Of a stretch of 64,000 nucleotides of DNA, positions 35,056 to 42,543 are shown in pieces. The first letter of the stretch is position 1. Every line of letters starts with the position of its first letter. Under the pieces are notes generated by a model that was not told the DNA's origin, searched no databases, and saw only the letters and a list, made by a program, of their open reading frames with translations. The stretch covers positions 62,001 to 126,000 of the forward strand of contig NZ_JAKEVY010000002.1 of the NCBI RefSeq assembly GCF_021491375.1. The letters run 5' to 3'. The stretch is from Flavihumibacter fluminis (lineage in GTDB: Bacteria > Bacteroidota > Bacteroidia > Chitinophagales > Chitinophagaceae). The translations under genes and the position numbers were made by a program.

Positions 35056-36567
35056 ATGAAACGTACAATTATTTTGAGCTTTGCATTTCTGCTGCTTCTT
35101 TCTAATAAAGCGGATGCACAGTCCGACAAGCAACAAATTCAGGAGCTGCTGCAGACCTTTATGAAGGCCCTTAAGGATAAAGACAGCCTTACCATGTATT
35201 CCTTGTTTATTAATAGTCCGGTTACCTGGGTTCGGGTCTGGAAGCCCACTACCTTAGAAGCGAGGAGGAAACAAAATCCAAATGAAAAGGAACTGGCTGA
35301 ATCTGATCATAAATCCTGGTTTAGACGGGTAATGCAGGGTGGTATAAAGGAAGAACATTTTCTAAACCCGGTTATAGCCGAAGACGGAAGTATTGGTTCG
35401 GTAACCTTTGATTACAGTTTTTGGAGTAATGGAGTTAAAGGGAATTGGGGTAAAGAAAGCTGGGCGCTTGTTAAAGAAAATGGTGTATGGAAGATCGCCA
35501 GTGTGATTTTTTCGGTTGAGCTGGAGGCAATAGTACCTCAAAAAGAGGGAGTGCATTACGATAAGCCAATACTTCATCCCAAAATGGAAGCCTATTTGAA
35601 AACCCAGGCGGATACTGGTCGTTTTCAGGGTGTGGTGCTGGTAGCAAAAGGAGACAGCCTCTTACATCACCAGGCCTATGGAAAATTTGATTGGTCTACC
35701 GGCTCATCTAACAAGTTGGGAACACAATTTTTGATAGGCTCTCTTACCAAATCGGTGGTGGCGGTTGCCATCATGCAATTAGTGGAGCAGGGAAAGATTG
35801 ATTTATCCGCACCCATAAAGAAATACATTCCTGAACTTTCGAGCAGTATAGCTGATGGCGTTACCGTGCATCACCTGTTAAAGCAGCAATCCGGACTCAA
35901 TCAATTCATTGAAGATTGCACTGAAATTGAGGTGATGGATATTAGCTCACCAGAGCTGATTGACATCATCAATAAGGCGCGCAGGGCATTTGAACCCGGT
36001 AAAAAATTCGCCTATTCCAACCTGAATTATAATTTGTTGGGCATCCTTATTGAAAGAGTAACCGGATTGTCCTATTCCGATTACATGCAGCAAAAAGTCT
36101 TTGCACCATTGGGCTTGCAGGCTACAGGAATTGAACGACTTTCCAATATCCCCACGAATAAGGCAGTCGGTTATCGTACCATGAATGGAATTTTCAGACC
36201 CATTCAGAATGTTACTTCCTATGCGCTGGGTACCGGAGATATTTATTCAACAGCAGCTGATCTCTTCAAATGGGGACAAGCATTGCATAAAGGATCACTG
36301 GTTAGCAAAGAAAGCAGGAGGTTACTCTTTGATGGCGGAAAGGAAGACTGGGGTTACTATGGATATGGTTTCAGAATCCAGCCTTATAAGCGTTCATCCG
36401 GGTATATTAATACCGGTACCTTAATTCGGCATGGTGGAACCATGAATGGCTATATTTCAAACTATCATTACTATAAGGAAGATGATCTGACAGTGATCCT
36501 CTTATGCAACAACAGGGATATTCCTATTCGCAGAATTACGGATATCCTTAAAGACCTAGCTCTTTGA
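35056..36567 (+). CDS. NTF2-like domain fused to a beta-lactamase-fold serine hydrolase
   Basis: 503 residues, exported: signal peptide MKRTIILSFAFLLLLSNKADA-Q. Residues about 24-160 look like a SnoaL/DUF4440 (NTF2-like) domain (IQELLQTFMKALKDKDSLTMYSLF ... GVWKIASVIFSVE). The rest is a class C beta-lactamase-like serine hydrolase with S229-x-x-K232 in GSLTKSVV, a YSN motif (FAYSNLNYNLLG) and HGG in RHGGTMNGYIS. Likely a periplasmic esterase or peptidase rather than a true beta-lactamase. The ATG at 35056 is chosen over 35020 because the signal peptide starts there. Confidence 0.88.
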   Translation: MKRTIILSFAFLLLLSNKADAQSDKQQIQELLQTFMKALKDKDSLTMYSLFINSPVTWVRVWKPTTLEARRKQNPNEKELAESDHKSWFRRVMQGGIKEEHFLNPVIAEDGSIGSVTFDYSFWSNGVKGNWGKESWALVKENGVWKIASVIFSVELEAIVPQKEGVHYDKPILHPKMEAYLKTQADTGRFQGVVLVAKGDSLLHHQAYGKFDWSTGSSNKLGTQFLIGSLTKSVVAVAIMQLVEQGKIDLSAPIKKYIPELSSSIADGVTVHHLLKQQSGLNQFIEDCTEIEVMDISSPELIDIINKARRAFEPGKKFAYSNLNYNLLGILIERVTGLSYSDYMQQKVFAPLGLQATGIERLSNIPTNKAVGYRTMNGIFRPIQNVTSYALGTGDIYSTAADLFKWGQALHKGSLVSKESRRLLFDGGKEDWGYYGYGFRIQPYKRSSGYINTGTLIRHGGTMNGYISNYHYYKEDDLTVILLCNNRDIPIRRITDILKDLAL

Positions 36568-36583
36568 CCCAGTAAATAGTCAT

Positions 36584-37684
36584 TCAGATTTCCACCATTG
36601 GGAGATAGTAGCGTGTATGTCTAAGTTTTCCGGTTTTTTTCAGGGCTCCAAGAGCCACCATTTCCGAAAGATCTCTGGTTGCTGTAGCGGGGGAAGTTTT
36701 GCTAATGCGTATATAGTTCTCTGCACTTAGTCCACCTTTAAAACCCTCCGGACCTTCCCGAAACAACCGCAGTGCCACTTTGGTCTGCCGCTCATTTAAT
36801 TTGTTCCTGAAGTCCTCCAAGTAACGCGCCTTATCCACAATAAACTGAATCATTTTCCGGACATTAATTTGGGCCTTCAATACTTCTCCGGAAAAATAAA
36901 CCAACCAATCTGTCACCTCCAAAGAATCATTTGCGCGCTCTAAAGCCTGGTAATATGCCTTTTTATTTTGCTCTAAAGTACTGGACAGTGAAGTGATTAA
37001 AGGATGCCTTGCTCCCATGGCCAACGCTTTTTCTGCAATAGCGCGTCCGATTCTCCCATTTCCGTCTTCAAAAGGGTGAATTAATTCAAAAAACAAATGT
37101 GCCAAGCCAGCATGAATCAACGTAGGCATTCCTTCGCTGAATGCACGGTTGAACCAAAGAAGATAATTTTCCATCTCTGCTGGCACCTTATGAGAGGGTG
37201 GAGCCTCATAGAAAACCTGAGACGAATCCAACCTTCCCGATACTATCTGCATTGGTTCTTCGTGAACCCGGTATCCTCCTATAATTTCCAAATCTATCCT
37301 TCCATTCATCAACATTTGATGCCAGGAGAACAGGCGCTCCTGGTTCAGGGGCTCACTATAACTTCTGTAGAGATCCACCATCATTCTGGAAACACCTGTT
37401 TCTTTGGGACCAGACCTTCTTCCATCTGTCGGCATGCCTAGCTGTCCGCGGATAGATGATTGAACAGAATCTCTGTCCAAAATCTCCCCTTCAATTTTTG
37501 ATGTATCCATGGCTTCATTGCTCAAAAGGGTCACCTGTAATTCATCAGCATCCTGGGATGACACAGAATTAAGTGAACCTACAATCAAACCCGTATTCCG
37601 ATGAAATTCGCGTTCTGATTGTATGAATGTAGCCGCGTCAAAGCTGAAATTTGGCCATTCCGGTCTCTCCCAGATCCACTTCAT
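36584..37684 (-). CDS. Fic family AMP transferase with winged-helix tail
   Basis: 366 residues. N-terminal DUF4172-like region (WIWERPEWPNFSFD), an inhibitory helix with TSKIEG (61-66, T-x3-E-G form) and the catalytic HPFEDGNGRIGR (203-214). Such proteins transfer AMP to Tyr/Thr/Ser hydroxyls of a target, and the inhibitory motif keeps them off. The C-terminus (about 310-366) is a winged helix (AENYIRISKTSPATATRDLSEMVALGALKKTGKL) similar to the tail of the protein at 38872. It may bind its own operator just upstream (inference). Confidence 0.92.
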   Translation of the reverse strand: MKWIWERPEWPNFSFDAATFIQSEREFHRNTGLIVGSLNSVSSQDADELQVTLLSNEAMDTSKIEGEILDRDSVQSSIRGQLGMPTDGRRSGPKETGVSRMMVDLYRSYSEPLNQERLFSWHQMLMNGRIDLEIIGGYRVHEEPMQIVSGRLDSSQVFYEAPPSHKVPAEMENYLLWFNRAFSEGMPTLIHAGLAHLFFELIHPFEDGNGRIGRAIAEKALAMGARHPLITSLSSTLEQNKKAYYQALERANDSLEVTDWLVYFSGEVLKAQINVRKMIQFIVDKARYLEDFRNKLNERQTKVALRLFREGPEGFKGGLSAENYIRISKTSPATATRDLSEMVALGALKKTGKLRHTRYYLPMVEI

Positions 37685-37749
37685 GAGCTATAAAAATTAT
37701 TCTATAGCTCAAAAATAAGAAAATCATGAGTTATAGAATGATTTTCTAT
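37685..37749 (-). promoter_or_regulatory. Fic promoter with palindromic operator candidates
   Basis: On the minus strand TATTTTTG (plus positions 37710-37717) is an exact -7 box. Between it and the ATG lies the inverted repeat GAGCTATA (37685-37692) / TATAGCTC (37703-37710). Upstream, AAAATCAT (37720-37727) pairs with ATGATTTT (37738-37745), and ATAGAA pairs with TTCTAT (37733-37749). The second pair could also terminate the upstream DUF6933-like gene. Confidence 0.45.
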
Positions 37750-38258
37750 CCTGGCTCTTTCATCCAATATTCCAGTGGTGTTTGATAACCTTTATGCCCC
37801 TTGCTCGTATGTAGCCAACCCATAAATATATCTTCATACTTCGTAGTGTCAATATCATCATAACTAAAATACCGATAATTATAGCTGGTTACCTGATAGA
37901 CCATCTGGTTGATATGGGCCAGCATTGATTTATTGCTAGTTTTACTGATGACATAATCTGAGCCATGGCTCATTTCGGTTTCTATAAAATTCGATGGAAA
38001 ATTATGGCGGTGTAATAGCTGCTCTAATTGGTGACGAAAAGCAGCTATTGTTGTAGCAATCGTTTTTCCCTTTACGACCACCGTTAACAAGGAGGGTTCA
38101 TGAACATATAACAAGAGCATTTTACCCGAGAAGCCACTTCCGCACATAACAACATACCAATTATGCATACGTTGATCCGGAGCTGCCTGGCTGATATGCA
38201 GCACGGGTTTTATGCGGCTGGTGTTTAATAGCTTTTGTGTTGCGTGAAAATGGAACAT
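37746..38258 (-). CDS. DUF6933-like protein
   Basis: 170 residues. The opening MFHFHATQKLLNTSRIKPVL and the middle LLLYVHEPSLLTVVVKGKTIATTIAAFRHQLEQLL resemble DUF6933 proteins (small cytoplasmic proteins of unknown function), recognised from memory. No signal peptide. It precedes the Fic gene on the same strand and its start is 26 bases from the truncated acetyltransferase. I see no catalytic motif. Confidence 0.65.
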   Translation of the reverse strand: MFHFHATQKLLNTSRIKPVLHISQAAPDQRMHNWYVVMCGSGFSGKMLLLYVHEPSLLTVVVKGKTIATTIAAFRHQLEQLLHRHNFPSNFIETEMSHGSDYVISKTSNKSMLAHINQMVYQVTSYNYRYFSYDDIDTTKYEDIFMGWLHTSKGHKGYQTPLEYWMKEPG

Positions 38259-38284
38259 AGGTAGTAGTCAAAAATCCAGCGTAA

Positions 38285-38704
38285 TTTACTGGAAAACTCC
38301 TTAGTCAGATTACAGGGTTGGAACTGGATCCTTCAGTTGCAGTGTTTACTCCCTTGTACATCAATTATGGCCGCAATACCCAAATTGGTAAAAATGTATT
38401 TATCAATTTTGATTGCGTTTTCCTGGACCTGGGTGGAATTACCATTGAAGACAACGTGATGCTCGCTCCAAGAGTTAGTCTGCTTTCGGAAGGGCACCCG
38501 GTTTCTCCTGCAGAGCGGCATTCCCTGGTACCCGGGAAAATACATATCCGCAAAAACGTCTGGATCGGAGCCAATGCCACCATTTTACCAGGAGTAACAA
38601 TTGGTGAAAACTCCATCGTAGCCGCTGGTGCGGTGGTCAAAAAAGATGTTCCTGATAATGTCGTGGTGGCAGGAATTCCGGCTAAGGTGATTAAATCTAT
38701 CTAG
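38285..38704 (+). pseudogene. 5'-truncated sugar O-acetyltransferase (left-handed beta-helix)
   Basis: The open frame after a TAA at 38282-38284 reads like the last about 139 residues of a NodL/LacA-type hexapeptide acetyltransferase: [84 protein letters not shown]. The family's N-terminal 50-60 residues are missing and there is no ATG; TTG at 38318 is the only usual alternative start and would cut into conserved sequence. The hexapeptide core and the catalytic His are intact, so a short active protein cannot be excluded. Confidence 0.7.
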
Positions 38705-38871
38705 TAATCCTTCGATTAAGTCTGGTCCTGGTATAGTGTAGGATGGTCCCCGAACGCTCCTGGGACGGTCTTGGGCTATAGCTGGGCTGGTTCAAAGACG
38801 TAGGATAACGAAGGATGGCGGAGGATTAGGGAGGATCAAATATTTTTCTTATATTAGAAAAAACTCATACA

Positions 38872-39450
38872 ATGGCACATCTTCCTAAAAACCACCTCCT
38901 GAACGGAAGCCAGGGAGCTATCGGTAAAGATGTAGTGTTGAAAACCATCGGTGGCAAGACCTTCGCCTGTAAGTACCCCGATATGTCCCGGGTTCAATTC
39001 AACGAAAACCAAAAAAAATGTCAGTCCGTTTTTGGGCAGGCTGTTAAATATGCCCAGGCTGTTTTGATGGATGCTGACAAACTAAGGGAGTATCAGCAAA
39101 AGCAAAGAGATCGTAAAGAGCTACGCCCCAAAAGCATTTACCACCTTGCATTACAGGATTTCATTGATAAGAACAGCTCGAAAAAATCAAAGAGGAAAAC
39201 GAAAGAACTGCTTCGTCGGTATCAGCAGACCTACAACCTGACGGAACGGCAATACATTGCGTTGCAACAGCTGATTGAAACGGGCTCCCTGACCAACTCC
39301 ATCTATCAGCAAATCAACCAGGTTTCGAAAGCTACCGCTACCCGTGATTTGCAAGACCTGGTGCAACAGGGAATACTTACAATTCACTCCAAAGGCGCCG
39401 GTTCTACCTATGCATTAATTGGCTCATCAGCTGCAATAATTGGCTCATAA
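38872..39450 (+). CDS. Unknown protein with Fic-like winged-helix C-terminus
   Basis: 192 residues. The N-terminus (MAHLPKNHLLNGSQGAIGKDVVLKTIGGKTFACKYPDMSRVQFN) looks like a conserved Bacteroidota domain I cannot name. A basic middle follows (KKSKRKTKELLRR), then a winged helix (LTERQYIALQQLIETGSLTNSIYQQINQVSKATATRDLQDLVQQGIL) whose TATRDL helix matches that of the Fic protein at 36584. The last residues (IGSSAAIIGS) are encoded by the first units of a 21-bp tandem repeat that continues past the stop. DNA binding is likely; the role is unknown. Confidence 0.7.
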   Translation: MAHLPKNHLLNGSQGAIGKDVVLKTIGGKTFACKYPDMSRVQFNENQKKCQSVFGQAVKYAQAVLMDADKLREYQQKQRDRKELRPKSIYHLALQDFIDKNSSKKSKRKTKELLRRYQQTYNLTERQYIALQQLIETGSLTNSIYQQINQVSKATATRDLQDLVQQGILTIHSKGAGSTYALIGSSAAIIGS

Positions 39451-39521
39451 ATCCCCGGAATTGGCTCATAGAACCCAATAATTGGCTCATAAACTCCTGA
39501 ATTTGGCTCATGGCAATCTGA
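39417..39521 (+). repeat. 21-bp tandem repeat, five units
   Basis: Units start at 39417, 39438, 39459, 39480 and 39501, each with AATTGGCTCAT (ATTTGGCTCAT in the last) followed by 10 variable bases. The first unit and a half encode the C-terminus of the upstream protein. Read in that frame, units two to four each have a stop (TAA, TAG, TAA) at the same place after GGC-TCA. Confidence 0.85.
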
Positions 39522-39597
39522 ACGAATTGTCTCCCTGCTCAATGAATCGCATCTGGAATGATAGCATCCCTAATCCTGTAAGTGTTCGCTATGGATT

Positions 39598-40275
39598 TCA
39601 CAGTTGGGCAGAAGCCAGTCTCTTTAATACCGTAGGATTATCTGCTTCTTCTTTTCGTACAGACAACTGGAGCTTCCAATAAAAGGATTTCGCGGGCAGC
39701 TGTGTCGGAAACCAATTCCGGCCTTCCTGCGAGAGAATCAGCAGGCCCGTCTCATCTCCAATGGCTGCGAAATTCTCCAGCACCGGTTGCTTGACAAAGG
39801 GTAGCATTCCATGTTCGGTTTCTAGTTTTTCCACCAGGGTTGGCACATGCGCTGTTACGATGCCCAATTCACTTACGCGCAACAATTGTTGTGCATCAAA
39901 TGGATCACTTGCTTCTTCATTCCTGTCGTGCCGCACAATACATTCCAGCAAATTCCCGGTGGTATCAAAAAAATAAAAAGACTCCGCATTCCAGTTGGCA
40001 AAATTCATGATCCTTCCACCATCCGGCAAGGGCAATACTTCCAGGCGAGCAGCAAACCAGTCCAATGCTTCCTGCAATTTGTTTTTTGGAATATCAAAGG
40101 CCATATGATATACCGGCTCAATGGTTGAATCCTCCAAAAATTCCAGCCGGGTTTCACCCAACTGAAAGGCTGCTTTACCAGGGCCCGCTTCCAGCATTTC
40201 CAATCCTAAGAGATCGGCATAAAATCCAATGGTTTGCTTCAAATCCGGACTCACTAATTCTATTAATGTTATCAT
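39598..40275 (-). CDS. VOC (glyoxalase-fold) family protein
   Basis: 225 residues, two vicinal-oxygen-chelate modules: the first starts MITLIELVSPDLKQTIGFYADLLGLEML and ends in FYFFDTTGNLLECIVR, the second starts with LGIVTAHVPTLVEKLETEHGM. Metal ligands such as the Glu of LECIVR are present in the first module; the second is weaker. The ATG at 40275 is preferred over an earlier one at 40317 because it gives the usual VOC start. Divergent from the Crp-like gene 46 bases away, which may regulate it. Confidence 0.85.
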   Translation of the reverse strand: MITLIELVSPDLKQTIGFYADLLGLEMLEAGPGKAAFQLGETRLEFLEDSTIEPVYHMAFDIPKNKLQEALDWFAARLEVLPLPDGGRIMNFANWNAESFYFFDTTGNLLECIVRHDRNEEASDPFDAQQLLRVSELGIVTAHVPTLVEKLETEHGMLPFVKQPVLENFAAIGDETGLLILSQEGRNWFPTQLPAKSFYWKLQLSVRKEEADNPTVLKRLASAQL

Positions 40276-40321
40276 TGTTTCTGTTTTAATAAAGTTAACT
40301 GCATTGTGTAATTTCATAGTT

Positions 40322-40933
40322 ATGTCAGCGCTCCTGCTTCAATCCATTCGATCCCTGGTTCCGGTTTCCGACGACCAGTGGCTGCGCATTGAAGCTGCCA
40401 CACAGCATCGCTCCTTTAAAAAGGATGAGTTTATTAGTCGCGATGGCGAAATCAACCGTTTTACCAATTTCATAGAGTCCGGCAGCCTGCGCGTGTTTCA
40501 TATCGACCGCGATGGCCAGGAGAGCGTGATCCAGCTTGGTGTCAGGGGCTGGTGGGCCAGTGATTTTGCCAGCTTCACCAACCAGCAACCCGGCTTGCTG
40601 CATGTGCAGGCACTGGAGTCTACGGAACTCCGGTCTTTCTCCTATGAGGCAGTGCATCGGTTGTTTGAGGAACTGCCTGTTTTTGAACGCTTCTATCGCC
40701 TGCTGGTTCAACGTGCGTATGCAGCTTTCCAAAACCGCATGCTGCAAAACCTGAGCATGGATGCTGAACAGCGTTACCTTCAATTCCGGCAACTCTATCC
40801 TGAGTTGAATGAGCAGATTTTTCAGAAACATGTTGCATCCTACCTGGGAATGTCGGCCGAATTACTCAGCAAGATCAAAAAACGGGTGTATGAATCCGAT
40901 AAGCAACAAAAACGCGCTACCAAACCCTCCTGA
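40322..40933 (+). CDS. Crp/Fnr-family transcription regulator
   Basis: 203 residues. A cyclic-nucleotide-binding-fold domain (KKDEFISRDGEINRFTNFIESGSLRVFHIDRDGQE, about residues 24-60) and a C-terminal region with FQKHVASYLGMSAELLSKIKKR, the degenerate helix-turn-helix of Bacteroidota Crp-like regulators. The ligand is unknown; the phosphate-binding loop of true CRP is not conserved. Its 3' end overlaps the convergent next gene by 17 bases. Confidence 0.87.
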   Translation: MSALLLQSIRSLVPVSDDQWLRIEAATQHRSFKKDEFISRDGEINRFTNFIESGSLRVFHIDRDGQESVIQLGVRGWWASDFASFTNQQPGLLHVQALESTELRSFSYEAVHRLFEELPVFERFYRLLVQRAYAAFQNRMLQNLSMDAEQRYLQFRQLYPELNEQIFQKHVASYLGMSAELLSKIKKRVYESDKQQKRATKPS

Positions 40934-41546
40934 AGTACAAGCCGAAATTGCTGTAAACGCGCTTGTCTTTTCCGAATTCATCCAGTGTAATACCTGCACC
41001 CAGCTGGTTTTTTTTCACCTGCATGCCTATGCGAAATGCCTGGTAACTGCGATTGTGTCCTTTTAGTCCCACGCTGCTCATGCCCTGGTATCGCACTACA
41101 ACCGGCATTTTTTTATCAGCCCCAATTTTATATTCCACCAGGCTGAACAGTTCATAGGCCTGTACCCGGGAAAGATTGGCTCTCGGTGATAAAAGCAGTA
41201 TCCCCTTTTTCAGTTTCCATTTGAATTGCAAAGCTACCGATGGATGATACCCGCCTACATTGGTATAAAACAAACCGGATTTCAGAGCAACTTTCTCTGA
41301 TAAATTATATACTAGATAACTTTGGTTCATCAGTTCATCTTTTGGCAGGTTCTTTCCGGATCCCTTATCATAGTATTTTATAATGGTTCCCAGTTGCTGC
41401 CAACTGAATTTGCGGGATGCATTCAAGGGAAATTCTACTGAATGCATTTGATGGAAGTATCGGTTGCCCGGCATCAGTTCTACATTGCCGGTTTGCGCGT
41501 AAGCAGCTACTGAAAGCAATAACAGCGCAAGTGAAATTTTTATCAT
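40917..41546 (-). CDS. Exported beta-barrel-like protein
   Basis: 209 residues with a signal peptide (MIKISLALLLLSVAAYAQ). The mature part alternates polar and hydrophobic residues (SYLVYNLSEKVALKSGLFYTNVGG, VALQFKWKLKKGILLLSPRANLSRVQ) and ends in FGLYFRRVW, an aromatic C-terminus as in outer-membrane barrels. The exact family is not recognised (DUF2490-like is possible). Upstream ATGs at 41552 and 41567 would only lengthen the signal. Confidence 0.7.
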   Translation of the reverse strand: MIKISLALLLLSVAAYAQTGNVELMPGNRYFHQMHSVEFPLNASRKFSWQQLGTIIKYYDKGSGKNLPKDELMNQSYLVYNLSEKVALKSGLFYTNVGGYHPSVALQFKWKLKKGILLLSPRANLSRVQAYELFSLVEYKIGADKKMPVVVRYQGMSSVGLKGHNRSYQAFRIGMQVKKNQLGAGITLDEFGKDKRVYSNFGLYFRRVW

Positions 41547-41594
41547 GGTCATGATTTGAGGATCCAAAAATGATGCACCTGTGCGCGCTGAAAA

Positions 41595-41646
41595 ATGAAC
41601 TGGTTCAAGTTCTTCCCGGCAACAACTTGAACCAGTTCATGTTTTT
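41595..41646 (+). promoter_or_regulatory. 17-bp perfect inverted repeat before doxX
   Basis: ATGAACTGGTTCAAGTT (41595-41611), a 12-base spacer, and AACTTGAACCAGTTCAT (41624-41640), then GTTTTTG. Each arm contains the smaller pseudo-palindrome TGAACTGGTTCA. It lies between divergent genes, so a tandem operator is likelier than a terminator, although the hairpin plus T run could also attenuate. Confidence 0.6.
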
Positions 41647-41689
41647 GCCTTTTGAATCCATTCAGTTTTGTGTTTCAAAAATTAAAAAC

Positions 41690-42127
41690 ATGAAACAGTT
41701 ATCTCTTTTATTACTTAGAATCACGTTTGCCGTGGTTGTTTTGCCGCACGGTTGTCAGATGGTATTCGGCTGGTTTGGCGGTTATGGTTTTTCCGGTACC
41801 ATGCAGTACTTCACGCAAACGGAAGGACTTCCTCGGCTGGTTGGCTTTGCTGTGATTTTGCTTCAGTTTGCCGGCAGTCTGGCTATTCTGGCAGGTGCTG
41901 CTACCCGCTTTATTTCTCTCGGTATGATTGGTCTCTTTATTGGCATGATTGTTACCAGTCACTGGAACCACGGCTTCTTCATGAACTGGTATGGTACCCA
42001 GGCAGGAGAGGGATTTGAATATCATATTTTGGTAATCGGAATTTCTGTTGCTTTGCTGCTCGAAGGTGCAGGCCAGTGGTCGGTGGATGCCATCCTTCCA
42101 AAAAAACAACAACATGCATTCCAATAA
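41690..42127 (+). CDS. DoxX family membrane protein
   Basis: 145 residues with four hydrophobic segments. LLRITFAVVVLPHGCQMVFGWFGGYGFSGTMQYF and LPRLVGFAVILLQFAGSLAILAGAATRFISLGMIG are typical DoxX, and HWNHGFFMNWYG...GEGFEYHILVIGISVALLLEGAG closes the core. The ATG at 41690 is used; an earlier in-frame one at 41570 lies inside the inverted repeat region. Function is unclear; the family is linked to redox stress and small-molecule membrane metabolism. Its stop overlaps the next gene by 14 bases. Confidence 0.9.
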   Translation: MKQLSLLLLRITFAVVVLPHGCQMVFGWFGGYGFSGTMQYFTQTEGLPRLVGFAVILLQFAGSLAILAGAATRFISLGMIGLFIGMIVTSHWNHGFFMNWYGTQAGEGFEYHILVIGISVALLLEGAGQWSVDAILPKKQQHAFQ

Positions 42128-42509
42128 GGAAATTATTCAGCGTTTATACCAGTTCTTTAAGCAAAAAGAGTTTGATCAGCTTCGCCTGCTGCTTAAAGAA
42201 GATATCCGGTGGGAACAAATGAAGGGCTTCCCCAATGGGGGTATCCATACCGGAAGAGAACAAGTCATCTCCCTTGTGCTGGCAGGTTTTGATACCAATT
42301 GGGAGGGCTGGAAGGCGGTGGTGGAGGAATTTATAGAAGCAGGTGATTCAGTATTGGTGACCGGCTACTATGAAGGCACCTATCGCAAAACAGGTAAGTA
42401 TATGAAGGCTGATTTCCTTCATCATTACCAATTGGCAGATGCACAGGTTGCAGCTTTTAAACAGTATACGGATACCTTTGAAATCTATGCTGCCACACAG
42501 CCGGGCTGA
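42114..42509 (+). CDS. SnoaL-like (NTF2-fold) protein
   Basis: 131 residues, ketosteroid-isomerase-like SnoaL family: MHSNKEIIQRLYQFFKQKEFDQLRLLLKEDIRWEQMKGFPNGGIHTGREQVI ... WKAVVEEFIEAGDSVLVTGYYEGTYRKTGKYMKADFLHHYQLADAQVAAFKQYTDT. No activity can be assigned. The start overlaps the doxX stop, so translational coupling is likely. Confidence 0.87.
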   Translation: MHSNKEIIQRLYQFFKQKEFDQLRLLLKEDIRWEQMKGFPNGGIHTGREQVISLVLAGFDTNWEGWKAVVEEFIEAGDSVLVTGYYEGTYRKTGKYMKADFLHHYQLADAQVAAFKQYTDTFEIYAATQPG

Positions 42510-42515
42510 GCAGCT

Positions 42516-42523
42516 TATATTTG
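42516..42523 (+). promoter_or_regulatory. Candidate -7 box before the aldehyde dehydrogenase
   Basis: TATATTTG fits TAnnTTTG exactly and lies 20 bases before the ATG at 42544. No -33 box was confirmed. Confidence 0.3.
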
Positions 42524-42543
42524 AAAGACTAAACTTTGTCGCC

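Noticed and set aside
39417-39521. 21-bp tandem repeat as a CRISPR array
   Set aside because: Core of 11 bases and variable part of 10 bases are far too short, and no cas genes are nearby.
39482-39682. Open frame of 66 codons over the tandem repeat
   Set aside because: Starts inside the repeat and ends in the VOC gene; its sequence is explained by the repeat.
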